From assembly GCA_014773175.1 (NCBI GenBank), contig VXCM01000107.1, positions 35,690-99,689 of the forward strand: a stretch of 64,000 nt of DNA. The letters are read 5' to 3'. Below are positions 1 through 13,480 of the stretch, piece by piece (the first letter of the stretch is position 1; each line of letters opens with the position of its first letter). The DNA is from Lucifuga dentata (Eukaryota; Chordata; Actinopteri; Ophidiiformes; Bythitidae). Both the position numbers and the translations under genes were made by a program. The notes under the pieces were generated by a model that saw nothing but the letters and a program-made list of their open reading frames with translations, had not been told where the DNA came from and did not search any database.

Positions 1-46
<46 letters not shown>
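1..46. repeat. poly-G run at the window edge
   Basis: 46 consecutive G from the first base, probably continuing to the left. Uninterrupted G runs of this length are rare in real genomes and a second, longer one lies at 29460, so an assembly or sequencing artefact is likely. Confidence 0.95.
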
Positions 47-47
<1 letters not shown>

Positions 48-257
48 GAGATTGAGTGGCTCAATGTTCCAGTTGGTCATTAATTGAGGAGGAATGTGAA
101 ACACTGTGTGGTCCTCCGCTGACACACATGAGGAGATTGATAGAGGAAATGGTGTGATAAAGATATGAAAGGAGAAAGAGAGAGGGAGGAAGTGAACGGC
201 GAAAACATAATAAAGTGGAGGGAACATTGTTGGAGTGGCTTAAACAGAGGAGGGAGA

Positions 258-260
<3 letters not shown>

Positions 261-302
<42 letters not shown>
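261..302. repeat. (GA)n microsatellite
   Basis: About 21 uninterrupted GA units, within a broader purine-rich region at about 160-330. Confidence 0.95.
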
Positions 303-305
<3 letters not shown>

Positions 306-469
306 TGGGAGAACAGAGAGAGAGAGTTCAAAGTGTGACTAGACTGAGTCCTGTCCTCACCGTGTCCTTCCGCGAGCCCCGAGTCACGCATCGCTCATCT
401 TGTCACATTGAACTCCAGATGCTCCTACCCTGGAGAACGCTCCGGCCGCGGCCATTTTTCTTCATTCTC

Positions 470-710
470 GCTAACAATTTGGTAATGAAATATTGATTTT
501 TAGTTAGATTCATATTGATGCTATTAGCTTTGCATTGATAAATCACGNGGTAATGAAATATTGATTTTTAGTTAGATTCATATTGATGCTATTAGCTTTG
601 CATTGATAAATCACGTTTGGCTGCTTGTCTAGCATGGCAGAGCAAGAGCCAGGGCGGAGAGATTACAATCAAAGCCACTGATGTGTTAATTTGATGGATA
701 TTTCCCCTCC
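470..710. promoter_or_regulatory. conserved-looking AT-rich non-coding block (candidate enhancer)
   Basis: Low-repeat sequence with several homeodomain-type cores (TTAATTTG, TAATGAAA, ATTGATAAATCA) next to a Tcf/Sox-like ATCAAAG. It resembles vertebrate conserved non-coding elements in texture, but conservation cannot be judged from one sequence. Its core is doubled by the assembly join. Confidence 0.22.
481..615. repeat. 67-nt exact tandem duplication around a single N (assembly join)
   Basis: 481-547 and 549-615 are identical and separated only by N at 548. The same arrangement recurs at 14563, 20245 and 54990 with nearly constant length. This is best read as two contig ends whose overlap was not merged; the true sequence probably holds one copy. 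Confidence 0.92.
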
Positions 711-3700
711 ACACCCCACACCCCTCCTTCCTCCTTTCTTTATGTTTCACTGCATTTCATAACATTGTGTTTTTTTTTTATTACAAAGCACCCTGTGAGG
801 ATATTTATGTCCATGTCCATTCCTCCTGAAATAGCCTCTCAGCCGGCCTGCCTGTGGCAACACCGCAGTCTTAAAGTCATTTCATCTCTTACAGACAAGG
901 ATATGAGGGAGTGAGGAAAACAAGAGGGCATGGCTATTTCTACACTTTGACACAAACAAAAAGATGGTCCACAATTTATGAGACCTTTTTTTATGTGATA
1001 AGCATATTCGCAGGGGAAGGGATAAGGGTTTTTATTCATTTTTTCAATATTTATTGTCAAAAATATTGGCAATATATGTGAAAGCAGGGAAAAAACAGCT
1101 CTCAGGGTACATTTTTTAAAGAGACTCGTTTAGATGCCTAAAAATGTTCACATGCTAGGTTGGGAGGATATAACATTTGAGAAACATTAGAATCATTTTC
1201 CAGATTAGGGCGGTTTTAAATGAGTCTCCTGCCGCAGCTTCGCCTTCCAACTGCAATATGTGTCTGCACACAGTCATCTTAATGAAAGGAAATGATGGCG
1301 TTCACTTTAATGACGTGGAGTTCAAGGACTGCTTATTGTTCCAGAGAAAAGCCATCTTTTTTCACGGTAATATGAGTCTCTTTTTTTTTTCTACCGTGCA
1401 ATTTCATTTTGAGAAACAGACACCAAAGGTTAAATGTGCTATATAAGTTGTCAAAATGTGAGAGAGAACTCAGGATGTGAGACAGATATATTGATAACGT
1501 CCTCTTGCAGATATCTCGGTTTTGATAATGCTTCATCCCAACTTTTTTATCTTTCTGGGTGATTATGCAAAACAGAATATAGTCGTAATTATCGCAGACA
1601 TGTGGACCACTTTGTCTCACTGTAGTTATAAAGATGATCCACACAACTTCTCCCTTAAAATCCAACACACATTTGTTTGCTGTTTTTAAAGAAATTAACC
1701 AATGACAATCAAATTTACAGCATGTTTACTGTTTGTGTCATAAAACAGTTCCCCGTTTACATTTATTTTCTAATTTACTGCTCTGCGTGCAGCGAATCTC
1801 CCACATGCTACTTCTCCAAATATTTTGGTCCAAATGTGATTTTGTTTGATAGAATGACAATAACTGGTATTAAAGGGAGGCAGATGATTCCCAGACGTCT
1901 GGGGTGCGCTGACATTTACTCGAAACATAATTAAACCCCAGAGTTATGGCTTCTTTAGGTTTTCATGCTTTCCCTTTGATCCCATAGTGCCCCCCTCTCC
2001 TGTCGTGGATTATAGGGCCAAACGGGCTATTTGGGGAAAGGCCAGTCAGGTCCAAATGGGGCTGGTGGAAGCACACAGGCTCCACTGGCCTCAGGGAAAG
2101 CTTCAATATGACTGCAACAAATCTAACAGTTGAACTGGCTGCCCTCCACTTTGGCTCCAATCTGGATGACTCTCAATGTCATTCTTTAAAATAATGTTGA
2201 AAATATCAACAATTTAGCTGCAGTTTATCTAATGATGACCTATAAGGAGACATTTCCATTTTGAAACTCTGAAGCTGTTGTTTTGGGTTCAGACACGTGT
2301 CATCCTGTGTGTTATGATAGTTGGTGGCCTGTTTCCCATCCGTCCAAACTTCCATCAAGTCCAAGAAGCTGTCTGTGCTCTTCATTGATTTGGCTTAGAG
2401 TCCCCACCTCTCTGGAGAAATACCCCCAGCTCAGGAGGATTTGTTATTGATCCCAACTTCCTGTGGGTTGATATACCATCATCCACACACACATTCTGTC
2501 TCATTTTCACCGACAAGGTGTGCAGTGCAGATATACAGCGGATATTATGACAGAACAGATAAACTGTGAGAGAAAAGTTTTTCTCTGAGAGGCTACTCAG
2601 GGAGAGCTGACCCTCCCTTCAACCAAAAGTGAAGCAGCTCCATTTAGATTCTGCATGCATTGATTAGTGTGTCTTTATGTAGTACTGCCCTTTACAGTAT
2701 TGTACTACCAAGCTCTTTATTACTTTAATGCCTTTCCAGTGATGTCATCCTGAGGTCATCCTCAGAAACAGGGGCTGTCAGTGCCATTTTGATTGGCAGA
2801 GGCACTGCTGGGGCTCGGCCAATGGCTGCATGGTGTGGCAGCTGGTTGTCATGAGAATGGGCAGGCAGAGGAGGGGCTTCGTTAGCACCTCAGCCATGCA
2901 ATGGAATCGATATCTACCCCCTGAGGCATCACTGTGTTCCCTCGGCCAGCCAGCCAGAGAGAGAGAGAGAGCAGGGAAGACAGCAATGCTCACATTCACT
3001 CCACAGCTCCAATACTACAGCTCACAGCTCACATACCACTAAATGAGAGAGAGAGGGAGAAAGAAGAGGTGAGAGTGAGAGGAGGAGGAGGAGGAGGAGG
3101 AGGAGGGAGGAGTTGAGGTGGAGGGGGTCTGAGGAGAGAAGACAGAGCAGTCAAACATTTCAGGGCCCGCCATTCCAGAGTAATGAAGCATAGCAAGAGA
3201 ATATACCTCTGCAACATTTGATAAAGATGGGCTGACACACCAGTCCAAATAGGTTCCTCTGTACGCCGGCACATGTCTATCCATCACCGCTCCACATTAC
3301 AGACAGGAAGAAAGGAAGGGAAGAGGGAGGGTGATAAAGGGGAGGTGTTGCAAATAGACAGCAAAAAGAGAGTAAAAATTGACTGACAGAGAGAACAGGT
3401 GGGGAAGCGAGGGTGGATAGAAAGAGGAAGAGTGAGAGGGAGAGAGAAGGAGCTTGTGTATTCTTGGCAGCTGGTGGATCCTATCAAGGCCGATTGGTTG
3501 GTGAATGAGGCTCGGGAGGCCCGTGTCCTTGTACCCACCAGTTTGTTTTCCGCTCGCTCCCTCACTCCGCTCCTGCAGTGAAAGACAATAAAGAAGAGAA
3601 TGAGTAAACGTTGCACATTTTACGTCCTCATCATCCCTGCACTCTGTCTCTCCATCTGTTACTCCCTCACCATTGCTGTAAAAAAGAGCATGAGAGAGAA

Positions 3701-4190
3701 GATAAAAAGAGAAAGACAGTGGTTATGTTATGTGCCTGGAATAAACCAGCTATTGTCCATACTTTGGTTAAAGTTTTATTCGGGTTAAGCTGTTTACACA
3801 AACCTTTGATACTAGGAAGAAAAAACTTGAATATTTCTTCTATCTTTTTAGCTGACTGCAGATACAGGGAAACAAAATGTCTAACAGTAAATGCTGCTTG
3901 CAGCAATGTTTTTGTGGATATGAAAAGGTGCCTACAGTCCTGTGCAAGTCTGAGCTTGTGCAAGCAACAAAAATGGAGCAACAAGAAAGTGTGAGTGAGA
4001 TGTTTCCTGCTACAGTAAACTGTATGATTTTGCTTAATCTTTCACACTTAAGTAAGGTTTTTTTCGTTAAGAACACCATAAAGAAATAATATTAGTATTC
4101 ATTTAACAGCATGATTTTCATTTTTGGACATGATAGTCAATAAGAATCTATTCTTAGGAACAAAAAGGAGCAATAAATACAACAAAGGTT
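711..4190. other. intergenic DNA, no gene seen
   Basis: Open frames here are short and lack family motifs. A purine-rich AGG/GAG region lies at about 3,040-3,130, and GA-rich stretches at 3,300-3,450. Nothing else identifiable. Confidence 0.6.
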
Positions 4191-4204
4191 TGTATTTATT
4201 GAAT

Positions 4205-4857
4205 GGCCTCACAAAAGATCATAATAACTTGAATCCTGGGAAGTGAGTGTATTTTAAGGTAATATCAGTAAATTAAATCCTCCAGAGAAACTGCTCGAAA
4301 ATGATCACCTGTGGACACTAAAGTAACTGATTATTAATTTATTTACTTACATCTTTAAATGGACAGTAACCTGTGCCTTCCAATTGCCATTGGAATTATA
4401 AAAACACTAAAGAACGTGTTTTGTACAGAAAATCGTAAGTAGAAGCGTCTCATACTGTTGCAATATAATGGCATGTAATCTACACAAATGATAAAAACCA
4501 TAAACTCAGTTGCCAGTTTATTAGGTAAACATGAAGAATCCAATGCAATCTAATACAATTCAATTCTATATCCTAGTAATAAATCCTGCTTTTGTGCCTC
4601 TTAGAATGCTCCGTTTTTTTGGTACCATGGTGTCAGTGAGGTGTCACTTCACTTCTCAGGCTGTGCTTTGCAGTGATGTATATTAAGAGATGTTTGTAAG
4701 TAAATGGGTTTAACAAAATATTAGAAACACCTTTCGTTATAATACAGTCCCATACAAAACCACCACGAACTACTGTATGTCCTCACAAAAGATTATAATA
4801 CCTTGAATCCTGGGAGCTCTGTGTATCAGGTAGTGTCAGTAAATTAAATCCTCAAAT
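4205..4857 (+). repeat. diverged direct-repeat pair (about 80 bp)
   Basis: 4206-4290 and 4781-4857 share CCTCACAAAAGAT, ATAATA and CTTGAATCCTGGGA and end with TCAGTAAATTAAATCCTC, about 575 bp apart. They may be parts of one diverged dispersed element or an old local duplication. Family not recognised. Confidence 0.7.
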
Positions 4858-7768
4858 AATAATAATACTGTCCTGTCATTTGTGTTTTTGGCTTTGTAGC
4901 TTTTGTAGCCTGAAGTGCCTTACAAGTGTGTGCCACTTACTTATAGCACCGTTCTGTATTTTTAGTTCAAAATATTAATTTTTGAAAGCCTGAAACCTCA
5001 GTACTACCAAATAATTGCACACAGTCTTTGGTCTTGATAAACAACAATAACAAACCTGCTGCAGATATATCACAGTTATTCTGTGCTACTCGACAGTAAA
5101 AACTTTCTTATTCTCCCCTAATTCATTTAAGTCAGGTTGTTTCCGAAACTGTCTGGCTCGGATGTAAACATAGTCAGTAAGACAGAAAGAGAGAGGAGAG
5201 ACAAATACGACAAACAAGCTTTGCAGTAACACAACATGGCTGTGCGTCATCCCCAGGAGGTTGCACATGGAGGCCTGCTGCCTGCTGGCTGGGCAGGTAC
5301 GCTGCTTTGCTCTCAAGTCTTTGGGTGATTAATGAAATCTTAACGGCAGGCCAGACACAAATATTCATCACCTGGCTGCCCCTATTGTAATGCATGTGGA
5401 GAAGCAGGAGCGTGACAGAGGAGAGGGGAGACGAGAACCGGCCCAGAGACAAAACACAACATGGGGCACAGGGATTATTACCAGGCCCACGGAAACAACG
5501 CTTTTTGTTCTCCTCAACAAAATGGAGGCATGTGATTTATGGACAGCCAGCATCTGTTTGGAGCAAAGGGAGACACAGATTCATGTCTGCTATTATGGGC
5601 TGTCCATGTTACCGGGGTGAGAATTTGAAAGGGAGGGGGGTGTTAGTAGGGGGTGGTTGCAGCCGTTAAGAGCAAGACCTTATGGGAAAGTACACGGTGT
5701 CAATTCGTTGTCGTACTGTGATTGTGTGACATTGCAGTGAGTGGGTGAGGTGTTGTATTACACTGTATCACAAACAGATGTAGGCCTACGAGCCACCCGG
5801 GGGTGGTTTTGGAAAGAGTGAAGTGTTTGGTGGGTGGGACTGAGAGCGAGACACAAAGGCAAAAAAACAAAAAAAGTTTGATACACCAACTGATAATGTG
5901 TTACTGTACAGAACACAGCAAGGGAGGATGAGATCTATTGTATCATCATTCCTTGCAATAAATACGGCTTTGTGCTCGAGCATGGTTTGAGAGACTGATA
6001 TGATCATTTTGATTTACAGCGAGACTTCCAGGAATCTCCGAGACGGGATGCTGAGTGTGTGTAGATTTTGTGTCTATGAGAGGAGCAGAGGGACAAAGAG
6101 ACAGACATAAATACAGAGAGGGGGAATGAAATCGCCAAGCAGCGGAAGTGAGACAGAGTGCAGTAGACAGTGAGGGAGATTGTGTGTCTGTGTGTGCAGT
6201 GTAGCATTGACTCCTGCATGCTCCCAGTGATAGATAGTGTCAGGTTAGGCTGCTCAGTGGCAGGTCTCACACTGTCAATGCTGTGGCTGTGGGGAGAGCA
6301 GGGGCCTGAAATGTTTTAACACCCATCGCTGATCCCTGTCAACATACACACAAACACACATGACATCAGGCGGCGACGGCTGATATGCACCGCGTATATG
6401 CGCGCGAGTGTGTTTCGTGTGTTCGCAGTCCCCACGTGTGAATGCGTGCTCGTGTTTCACCTCAGATTGAGCTTTTACACAGCACACACTTCACACACTG
6501 CGATCTTTTGTGCATAGCATCATCTTGTCTCATCCCCAAAATACTTAACATCTCTGAATCACAGCCTTAGAAAACAATTATACCAGCCCAGTTTTTTTTT
6601 TTTTTTTTTTTTTTTTGTTGTTGGTTTTATTTTTTTGTTTTGTAAGGATATTTTTTTTTCCTCCAGGCAGCAACAGAGAGAAAAAAGGCCCTCATTGTTC
6701 CATTGTTCACATTGTGTCATTCTTTGCCTTGGAACAGCGATTGTTTGCTGCACAGTTAGGAACACAATGGTGTTCACATAAAAATGAGCCACTTAGCTCT
6801 CACACTAAATTAGCACTGCAGAGGAGAGTCAGGCTTTCCAAATTCGCTTATTCACATTTTCCGCTCCTTACCAGCCCTATAAAGCCAGTTGCTTCTGCTG
6901 AGGTGGACAGAAACGGTGACAGCCGGAGCATACACTGTATCTGTATCTTGCGTTTTGATAGACTAAGAAAAAAACATATTAAATTATATAGGTAGAACTG
7001 TATTATCATTTGCCATAATCATCTGGAATCAAAATCAATAGCCTGTTACAAATAATATCTAACAACAAAAATATAGGGATTAACCATGAATGTAGACATG
7101 TACAGCACAGTACATTAAGTGTTTCTTTACATGAGGGCGTAGCGTGTTCACTTTGACATATACACCTCCAAAGGGAAATTCTTTCTGTTTTGGTTTGAGT
7201 CCTATGTTCACCTTTACTGTAACAATACATAACATAGCAAGTGTATGTTTCTCCGCGGCCCTGCCTGCATGTTGCACCGCTGCAGCTTTAAATCTGAAAA
7301 GTGGCCATGAGGTGCTTCTGGTGACAAGTGACTGGAAAGTATTGTGTCATCTGTAAAGAAAAAAAAAATGATGCACAGGAATGGGTGATTTTTCCAGGCG
7401 CTGTTAAAAAATAGTTTTGCATGGGTGCCTTTGCTCTCCTGTTAGTAAAACACGTCTTGGAGCCCTCCTGCTGCCGTGACCAAGAATGAAGTACTCTCTT
7501 GGGCCAGACAAAATCAATTCCTCACTCGGGCAAATTTCCTCCTCACCTGCTTTTTTCTGGCCAGCTATTTGTTTTTAATGCTGGCATAGACTTATGGTTT
7601 AGGGAAGGCAGTTATGCCAAACAGTATAAAGTGCTCCTCCTGACAAACATTCAGAACACCATTGAACTTTCATTCATTTTTGGGGTGTCAGCCTCAACTT
7701 TCCAAGGCTTTGTTATTAAGAGGTAATGCTGTGAATTCCGCCGTTCCTCAAATGTGGCACACACTTTA

Positions 7769-7799
<31 letters not shown>

Positions 7800-8380
7800 C
7801 ATCTGTCTATGTCTTCCTGAAGCCTGCATTTATCATTTAGATCTCTTTATTTGAATGATCCTCTGGATGAATTACCTAAGCCTGTACAAGCACAGCGTTT
7901 TACAACAGACAGAGCCTTTTTCCTGTGGGAAATCAGAGTCAGTGACTCAGTGCCCAACATTCCCATTAACTCAAGTATAATCCTACATTTACCACCTGAC
8001 TTATCCATAAGTACAACACTTGTGCTGCTAAAGCGATGTTGCCACTCAATTACGATCCTTACAGCATGTACATGTTGTGGAGTTTATTTCTGGGCAGGAA
8101 GGGGTTCGTATATTGAGTTTGAAATAACATCCATGTGTGTTGGTGAACTGAGATCTGCTTTCTCACTTCTGTAATTCTATAGATTGCTGGCAATCTAAGA
8201 CAATGACTGGCACATGACGAAGAAATGACTTAAATGTCATTACATCAAGTTATGACCAAGCCATTCATATTCTAAATGGTAGCAGAAGCCCATTTATAAG
8301 TTATAGATTTGAACTAGAGAGTGAAACATTGGTATGTGAGGGAGGCCATTGTACCAGCTACAATCTCCTTTTTGATGACA
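4858..8380. other. intergenic DNA, no gene seen
   Basis: Contains a T homopolymer at 6592-6616 and an A-run leading into (AC)n at 7768-7801. No open frame with recognisable motifs and no RNA gene identified. Confidence 0.6.
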
Positions 8381-8640
8381 TAAAAATCCCCTTGTGAGCA
8401 ATCATCTCTGTGTATTTGGCCAGAGTTGGTTTCACACGGTTTCAGCTCCTCCTCCTCTCTTTCTGCATCAACCCAGGGTGATTTCCATGAGAATTAACGT
8501 GGCGATTAATCACAGTGTTCCTCCACTCCCAGACGTCATTCAGAGCCTTTTAAAGACATCAGCCCTCTGTGATGTTTATGGGAGGGGAGAGATATGAGCT
8601 TGGCCGCCCAGCCCAAAGACCCCTGTGCGCTCTCCCTTTG
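8380..8640. promoter_or_regulatory. conserved-looking non-coding block (candidate enhancer)
   Basis: Non-repetitive sequence with GAGAATTAACGTGGCGATTAAT, TGACGTCAT-like CAGACGTCATTC and TTTTAAAG. Resembles a vertebrate conserved element by texture only. Confidence 0.2.
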
Positions 8641-8993
8641 GGACACTCACACAGTCAGCTCAACTACTGTCCTGGATTGTCCCAAAACACGGCCAAAATT
8701 CCTCCCCAAGACAAGACAGCCAACACCATACCAGACCCACAGCTGTACTTGAATCCCGACTGATGAGGCCCTATATAAACACACACATGCCTGCTGTCTC
8801 CTGTTTTTTTTTTTTTTAGAACTTTTTAGCAGATTTAAATTAATGTCATGTTGAAAAGTGCAATACTTTGTTATGAATTCATCACAATATAGTATTAATA
8901 TAATGATTACATTTATATACTACTTTAGAAATACTGTAAATAGAGGGTGTTTTTCTGATATGATGCTTTTACTGAGAATTACTGAGAATTAAC

Positions 8994-9028
8994 AAAAAAA
9001 AAAAAAAAAANAAAAAAAAAAAAAAAAA
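8994..9028. repeat. poly-A run with contig join
   Basis: A-runs on both sides of N at 9011; real length unknown. Confidence 0.9.
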
Positions 9029-11862
9029 GCCCCAATTCGCACACCCAATACTGCCCCCTAGGTCTCCCTTAACTTAAGAATCAAATATCTTCAAACAAAA
9101 ATTTATCAAATTATCTGTCACTTGAAATGATGCTTCTAAGGCATTTGATGGCATTATAAAGCATACTGGAAAACATTTTAAATTCAATATAATTTATACA
9201 GTATAAAGAATATGATATAATAAACACTATGTCAAAGCTAAGGATGATGGAATGAAAAGCATCTGAAATGTATGGAAATTCTAGTTTTCTGACAAATTAT
9301 TTGCAAATGAAATGGGTTTTATTTAAATAAACTGGCTTAAGGTTCAGACAATAGGAGGGAATGAATTTAAGCACACATGGGTTTTTTTTTTTTTCCTGTG
9401 GTTCTTCTCTGATGGCCTGTTGATGAGATGATACTGTACTTACATGTTCTGTTTTGCTCAAAAACTATAAATACATAAGGGATGAATACTTTGTGGAGTG
9501 ACAGTGTAATTACATAATAACATAACTTCAAACCAAGGGCAATTGAGGATATTTAGTAAGAAAAGTTTCTATCCATTACTCACGGAATTATTGCCAAATT
9601 ATTGACATTGCTAGCTCGTCTTTACTGAATGGACTTAAATATAGGCACAAATCAGGACAACAATAGCCAAGACAAGAAATTTCCTTAGATGAACTGTGGT
9701 TGAGAATGTGGAGCTCTAACAGGTCCCTGGTAATGAAAGGAAAAGCACAGGCTTCAGTGACGTGTGAGTGAAGGTGGTGGGTGGAGGGGCAATCTCAGTT
9801 TAAAGAGTGTAGAGAAGTCAAAGACATGTTAATAAACAGTTATGGAGAGCCCCGGGGTGGGGGCACAAGGGGTCGTGAGGACGGAGGGAAGCAAGAAGGT
9901 TGAAAGGTTTGGTGGGGAAGGAGGTGAGGAGTGGTGTTGGGTGAGGTGGAGATTGGGGGTGGGGGGTTGGGTCAGGATCATGGTAGTCAAACCGTTGTTT
10001 CCTCCTGTGGAGAAGAAAGGAGTTAATGACACCCTAGAGCTTCCCACCCCCACCCGCTGCTCCTCCCTCTCCTTTATGGAGGGTGAGCGACACACACAGC
10101 CCGTCGGAGGTGAGGAGGCCACAGAGACAGCCATGCCATCCCACCGCGCCGCTAACGGGAGACTCTAACAAAAAGGAAGGAGGAGGAGGAGGAGGTGCGA
10201 TAACTGTGATTATTATTACTAAATATAATATAAAACAGTCAGTTGTGGGGGCAAGGGGGAAAGGATCCACCCCTCCGCCCACAAGCTCACTATTGAAAAC
10301 TCTGGAGAAGATGTGGAGACAGGTTTAAAGACAGCGCCTTTTCAATGCCAGGGAAAACGGGAGGGGTTAATGAGGGGCTTGGTGAAGGAGCTTATGGCAG
10401 GGTGAGGGGTGAGGGTGGTGAGGAGAGAGGGGAGGGATGCCTGGCTGCCATGGTGTCAGCGGAGGAGACGGCAGAAACAGACCTGGAGCTGTTCAAGACA
10501 AAGCAAGGCGACAGTGAACGCGTCTTTGCCCCAAAATGAGGGACAATCTGTAACAAATATGTCAGCTTGTTTTGAGCTGTAATAGTAGCCCCCACCTTTG
10601 TCTAGGAAGTGTAGTTTTGAGGAAGGGGAGATTCGGTGTTGCAGCAAGTTTCTCCAAAAAAAGAGCAGTGGTGCCTAATGGATATGGAGAGACTAAGAAA
10701 GTTGGGGCCCCTGCTTAATCCGTGCTGTCATTTTGAAAATACCAACTGTGGAAGAAGTAAAGTAAAAGTAGTTATACAACAATTGAAAAACACTCCAATA
10801 TACATACAAGTCCTGAATTCAAAACTCAACCAAATCTTAGATTAATTAAAGTTATTGATATTAACACTGAATCAAATGACTTGAAATCAAATGGGTCTCC
10901 TGTAGTGACAAACACAGAGAAAATGATCACCAAACTTTAGTTTTTAGCCTTTTTAATGCTCATACTTTGTTTTGATTCCTGGTACACAATTACACCACTT
11001 CCTCTTTTTGTTTCCAGAAATAGCAGCAGATAAGCAGAATGTAAGCTGTCTTTAAATTACAAAATGATTGAGACAAAGTTAGCAAATGTTTGATGAAGAA
11101 AATCAAACATTTGGCAGAGAGAGACCATGATTTTTTTTTTTCCTCAGGAGTTGGTGGAGACAAAACCAGAGCAAAAATGGCAGTGACTATTTGACTTATT
11201 TTCATCGTGCGGACACAAACAACTATGCCGTTAGTTGTTAATGTTGCTGTGTAAGAAGGTTCTAATAACCTTGGAATACAATTTTGGAATGAAATAACAA
11301 AAATCTGCAAAATTGGAAACACTTTTTCATCCTAAAATAGAGATAAAGAGTTAAAAAAAAAAAAAAAATCTTCTCCTTTCTCATAGTCCCATCCTATTAT
11401 CTCCTAGTTTGATGGACACTCTTGCTTTCAAATGTTTAAAAATTATACTTATAGATAATATTTAAGAAAATGCACTTTCCACCCCGTGCAGTCCTTGTGG
11501 GAGAAATGAAAAGACATAATCTGATTCATAGTTTCCAGTGTAGTGTTTGGATGAATGGTTGAATAATCACACATTTATCATTTAATCAGGATCGTTTTGA
11601 AAATGGACAAATTCCATCCTCTCCACAATGAAGTGACAACAACTTGAGACATGGACACCAGCAGTGCAAGTCAAGGTCACAGGGAATCAGTGCAGAGACA
11701 GCAGTTAAGTGCTGATGTGCTGTGGCAGCAGCCCTGAGCGAGGGGCACTAAGTACGGGACAGTCCAGGCTGGAGTCCCAGGGCCATAAATCCCTCTTCTC
11801 CCTGTCCAAAATTCATTAATGGCCACACAAAGTGGCCAGTGAAACCAGATGGAGGGAGGAAT

Positions 11863-11904
<42 letters not shown>

Positions 11905-12070
11905 AGGGGGGAGCGTCTATTCTTGGGCTACGGTGGACCAAGGGATATGGGATAACTGGTTCTACTCCAGTGTAGTGTGAAATTATAAAGCGTTACCTGC
12001 TTTAATTTTCCAAATACAAATTAAATCCTCAGTAAGCTGACTTTAAATCAATAGTTTCATTTAAGAGGCC
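9029..12070. other. intergenic DNA, no gene seen
   Basis: The G-rich stretch at 9,840-10,450 gives mirrored open frames on both strands without motifs. A (GT)n microsatellite lies at 11865-11903. Confidence 0.6.
11865..11903. repeat. (GT)n microsatellite
   Basis: About 19 uninterrupted GT units. Confidence 0.95.
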
Positions 12071-12861
12071 ATGTGATTTAACAAAAATGAAAACTAGCTG
12101 GTCTGGTCAATGGAGCCAGGTCATAAATCACAGGGCTTTGGGAGGCAAAAAGCCGATTTGACTTGTATATGGAGCGGCCGGTGGCCAGGGGGGAGCGCAG
12201 TGGGGAAATGAACTCAGGCTTTATTAGGACTCATATTGACCTGCCTCTCCTCTACCAGCACCACCTCCACTCTGGCGTCACAGCATCACGCTGTATACAC
12301 CCATACTAAAAACCAAGAAGCGTTCGTCTGGAAAACATTTATTCTTGAAGTCATATGCGACCCCAGATGAATTTTCTGTTTTTACTCCTCAGTTCTGGTG
12401 ACTCTCAAACAAACTTTTTTCCTTTAAGGAGGATGGGATGGGAGGGAGGGAGNGGGAACTCAAATAGAATATGCAAACAACAGAAAAAACAAATGCATTG
12501 TCAAAAAGCAGGAAGAAAAAAAAAATCATGTCTCACCGGCGAAGTTTTATTTGTACATCAGTTGCGCATGCCAACATCAAACATTTAATGTCAGCATTCT
12601 TCAGAGACACAGACAAAAGGAAAAGAGATGAGAGGCTCGCATTGTCATCAAACAATCAAACAGTCATCCGCTTCTCCAAACAGCTTGCAGCTCAGCTCAG
12701 CTGGCACCAGACACTCACATTACAATAAACATCTCTCCTAATGTTCTGCTTATACCACACCACGCTTACACACATAACGCACACGCACACACATTTTAAA
12801 AAAAACAACAAACTGTTTAATAGGTTGGTCTGACAGCTGGAGAATGGAAGTCAGAACATGC

Positions 12862-12890
<29 letters not shown>
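12862..12890. repeat. (CA)n microsatellite
   Basis: About 14 uninterrupted CA units. Confidence 0.9.
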
Positions 12891-12892
<2 letters not shown>

Positions 12893-12999
12893 CCCCATGT
12901 GAGCATCAGCAGCACATGGGTGGGTGAAGTACTCTGACTTTGCCAGAGGATTATGGAGGAAGAAAGCCATGAACATTATGCTTGATTGTGAATGAATGC

Positions 13000-13480
13000 T
13001 TTCGAGTGCCACAATAAATCCATTATCAAGTTGTTATGTCATACTTAAATTCTCCCCCAAAGTGTTTCCCATATATCTTGTCAGCGGTTCATTAGCCATT
13101 TGGACAGGTAAAGCTTTCTGAGTTCGGCCCACAGCTGACCCCACATTCTGCCTCTGTGTTCCACTTAAAAATAATGGACATTCCCTGTCCAGCATCCATC
13201 AATCACCCAGGAGAGTCCCCGGGAAAATAGTTTCGAGGGTTAGGAATTACAGTTACAACGGCTTTCTGACTGGGGATAGATTAGCCAGGCATTAGCAGTG
13301 TTTCATTAACCTTGCGTTAAGTGACATCCTCACATGATTAATGGACATTATTAACAAAAGGGAGATTGTATTTCCGAAAATGAACCTTTTGTGAAATGTC
13401 TGCTGCATTGTTAATAGGTTTGTTTATTAATCATTCATAAGTGAGAGCCTCCATTTCTGAGGTAGTGATACGGAGGAAAG
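13000..13480. promoter_or_regulatory. conserved-looking AT-rich block (candidate enhancer)
   Basis: About 480 bp free of simple repeats and rich in homeodomain-type sites (CATTAGCCATT, TTAATGGACATTATTAAC, TTTATTAATCATTCAT). This is the strongest candidate in the downstream intergenic region by texture. No conservation data available. Confidence 0.28.
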
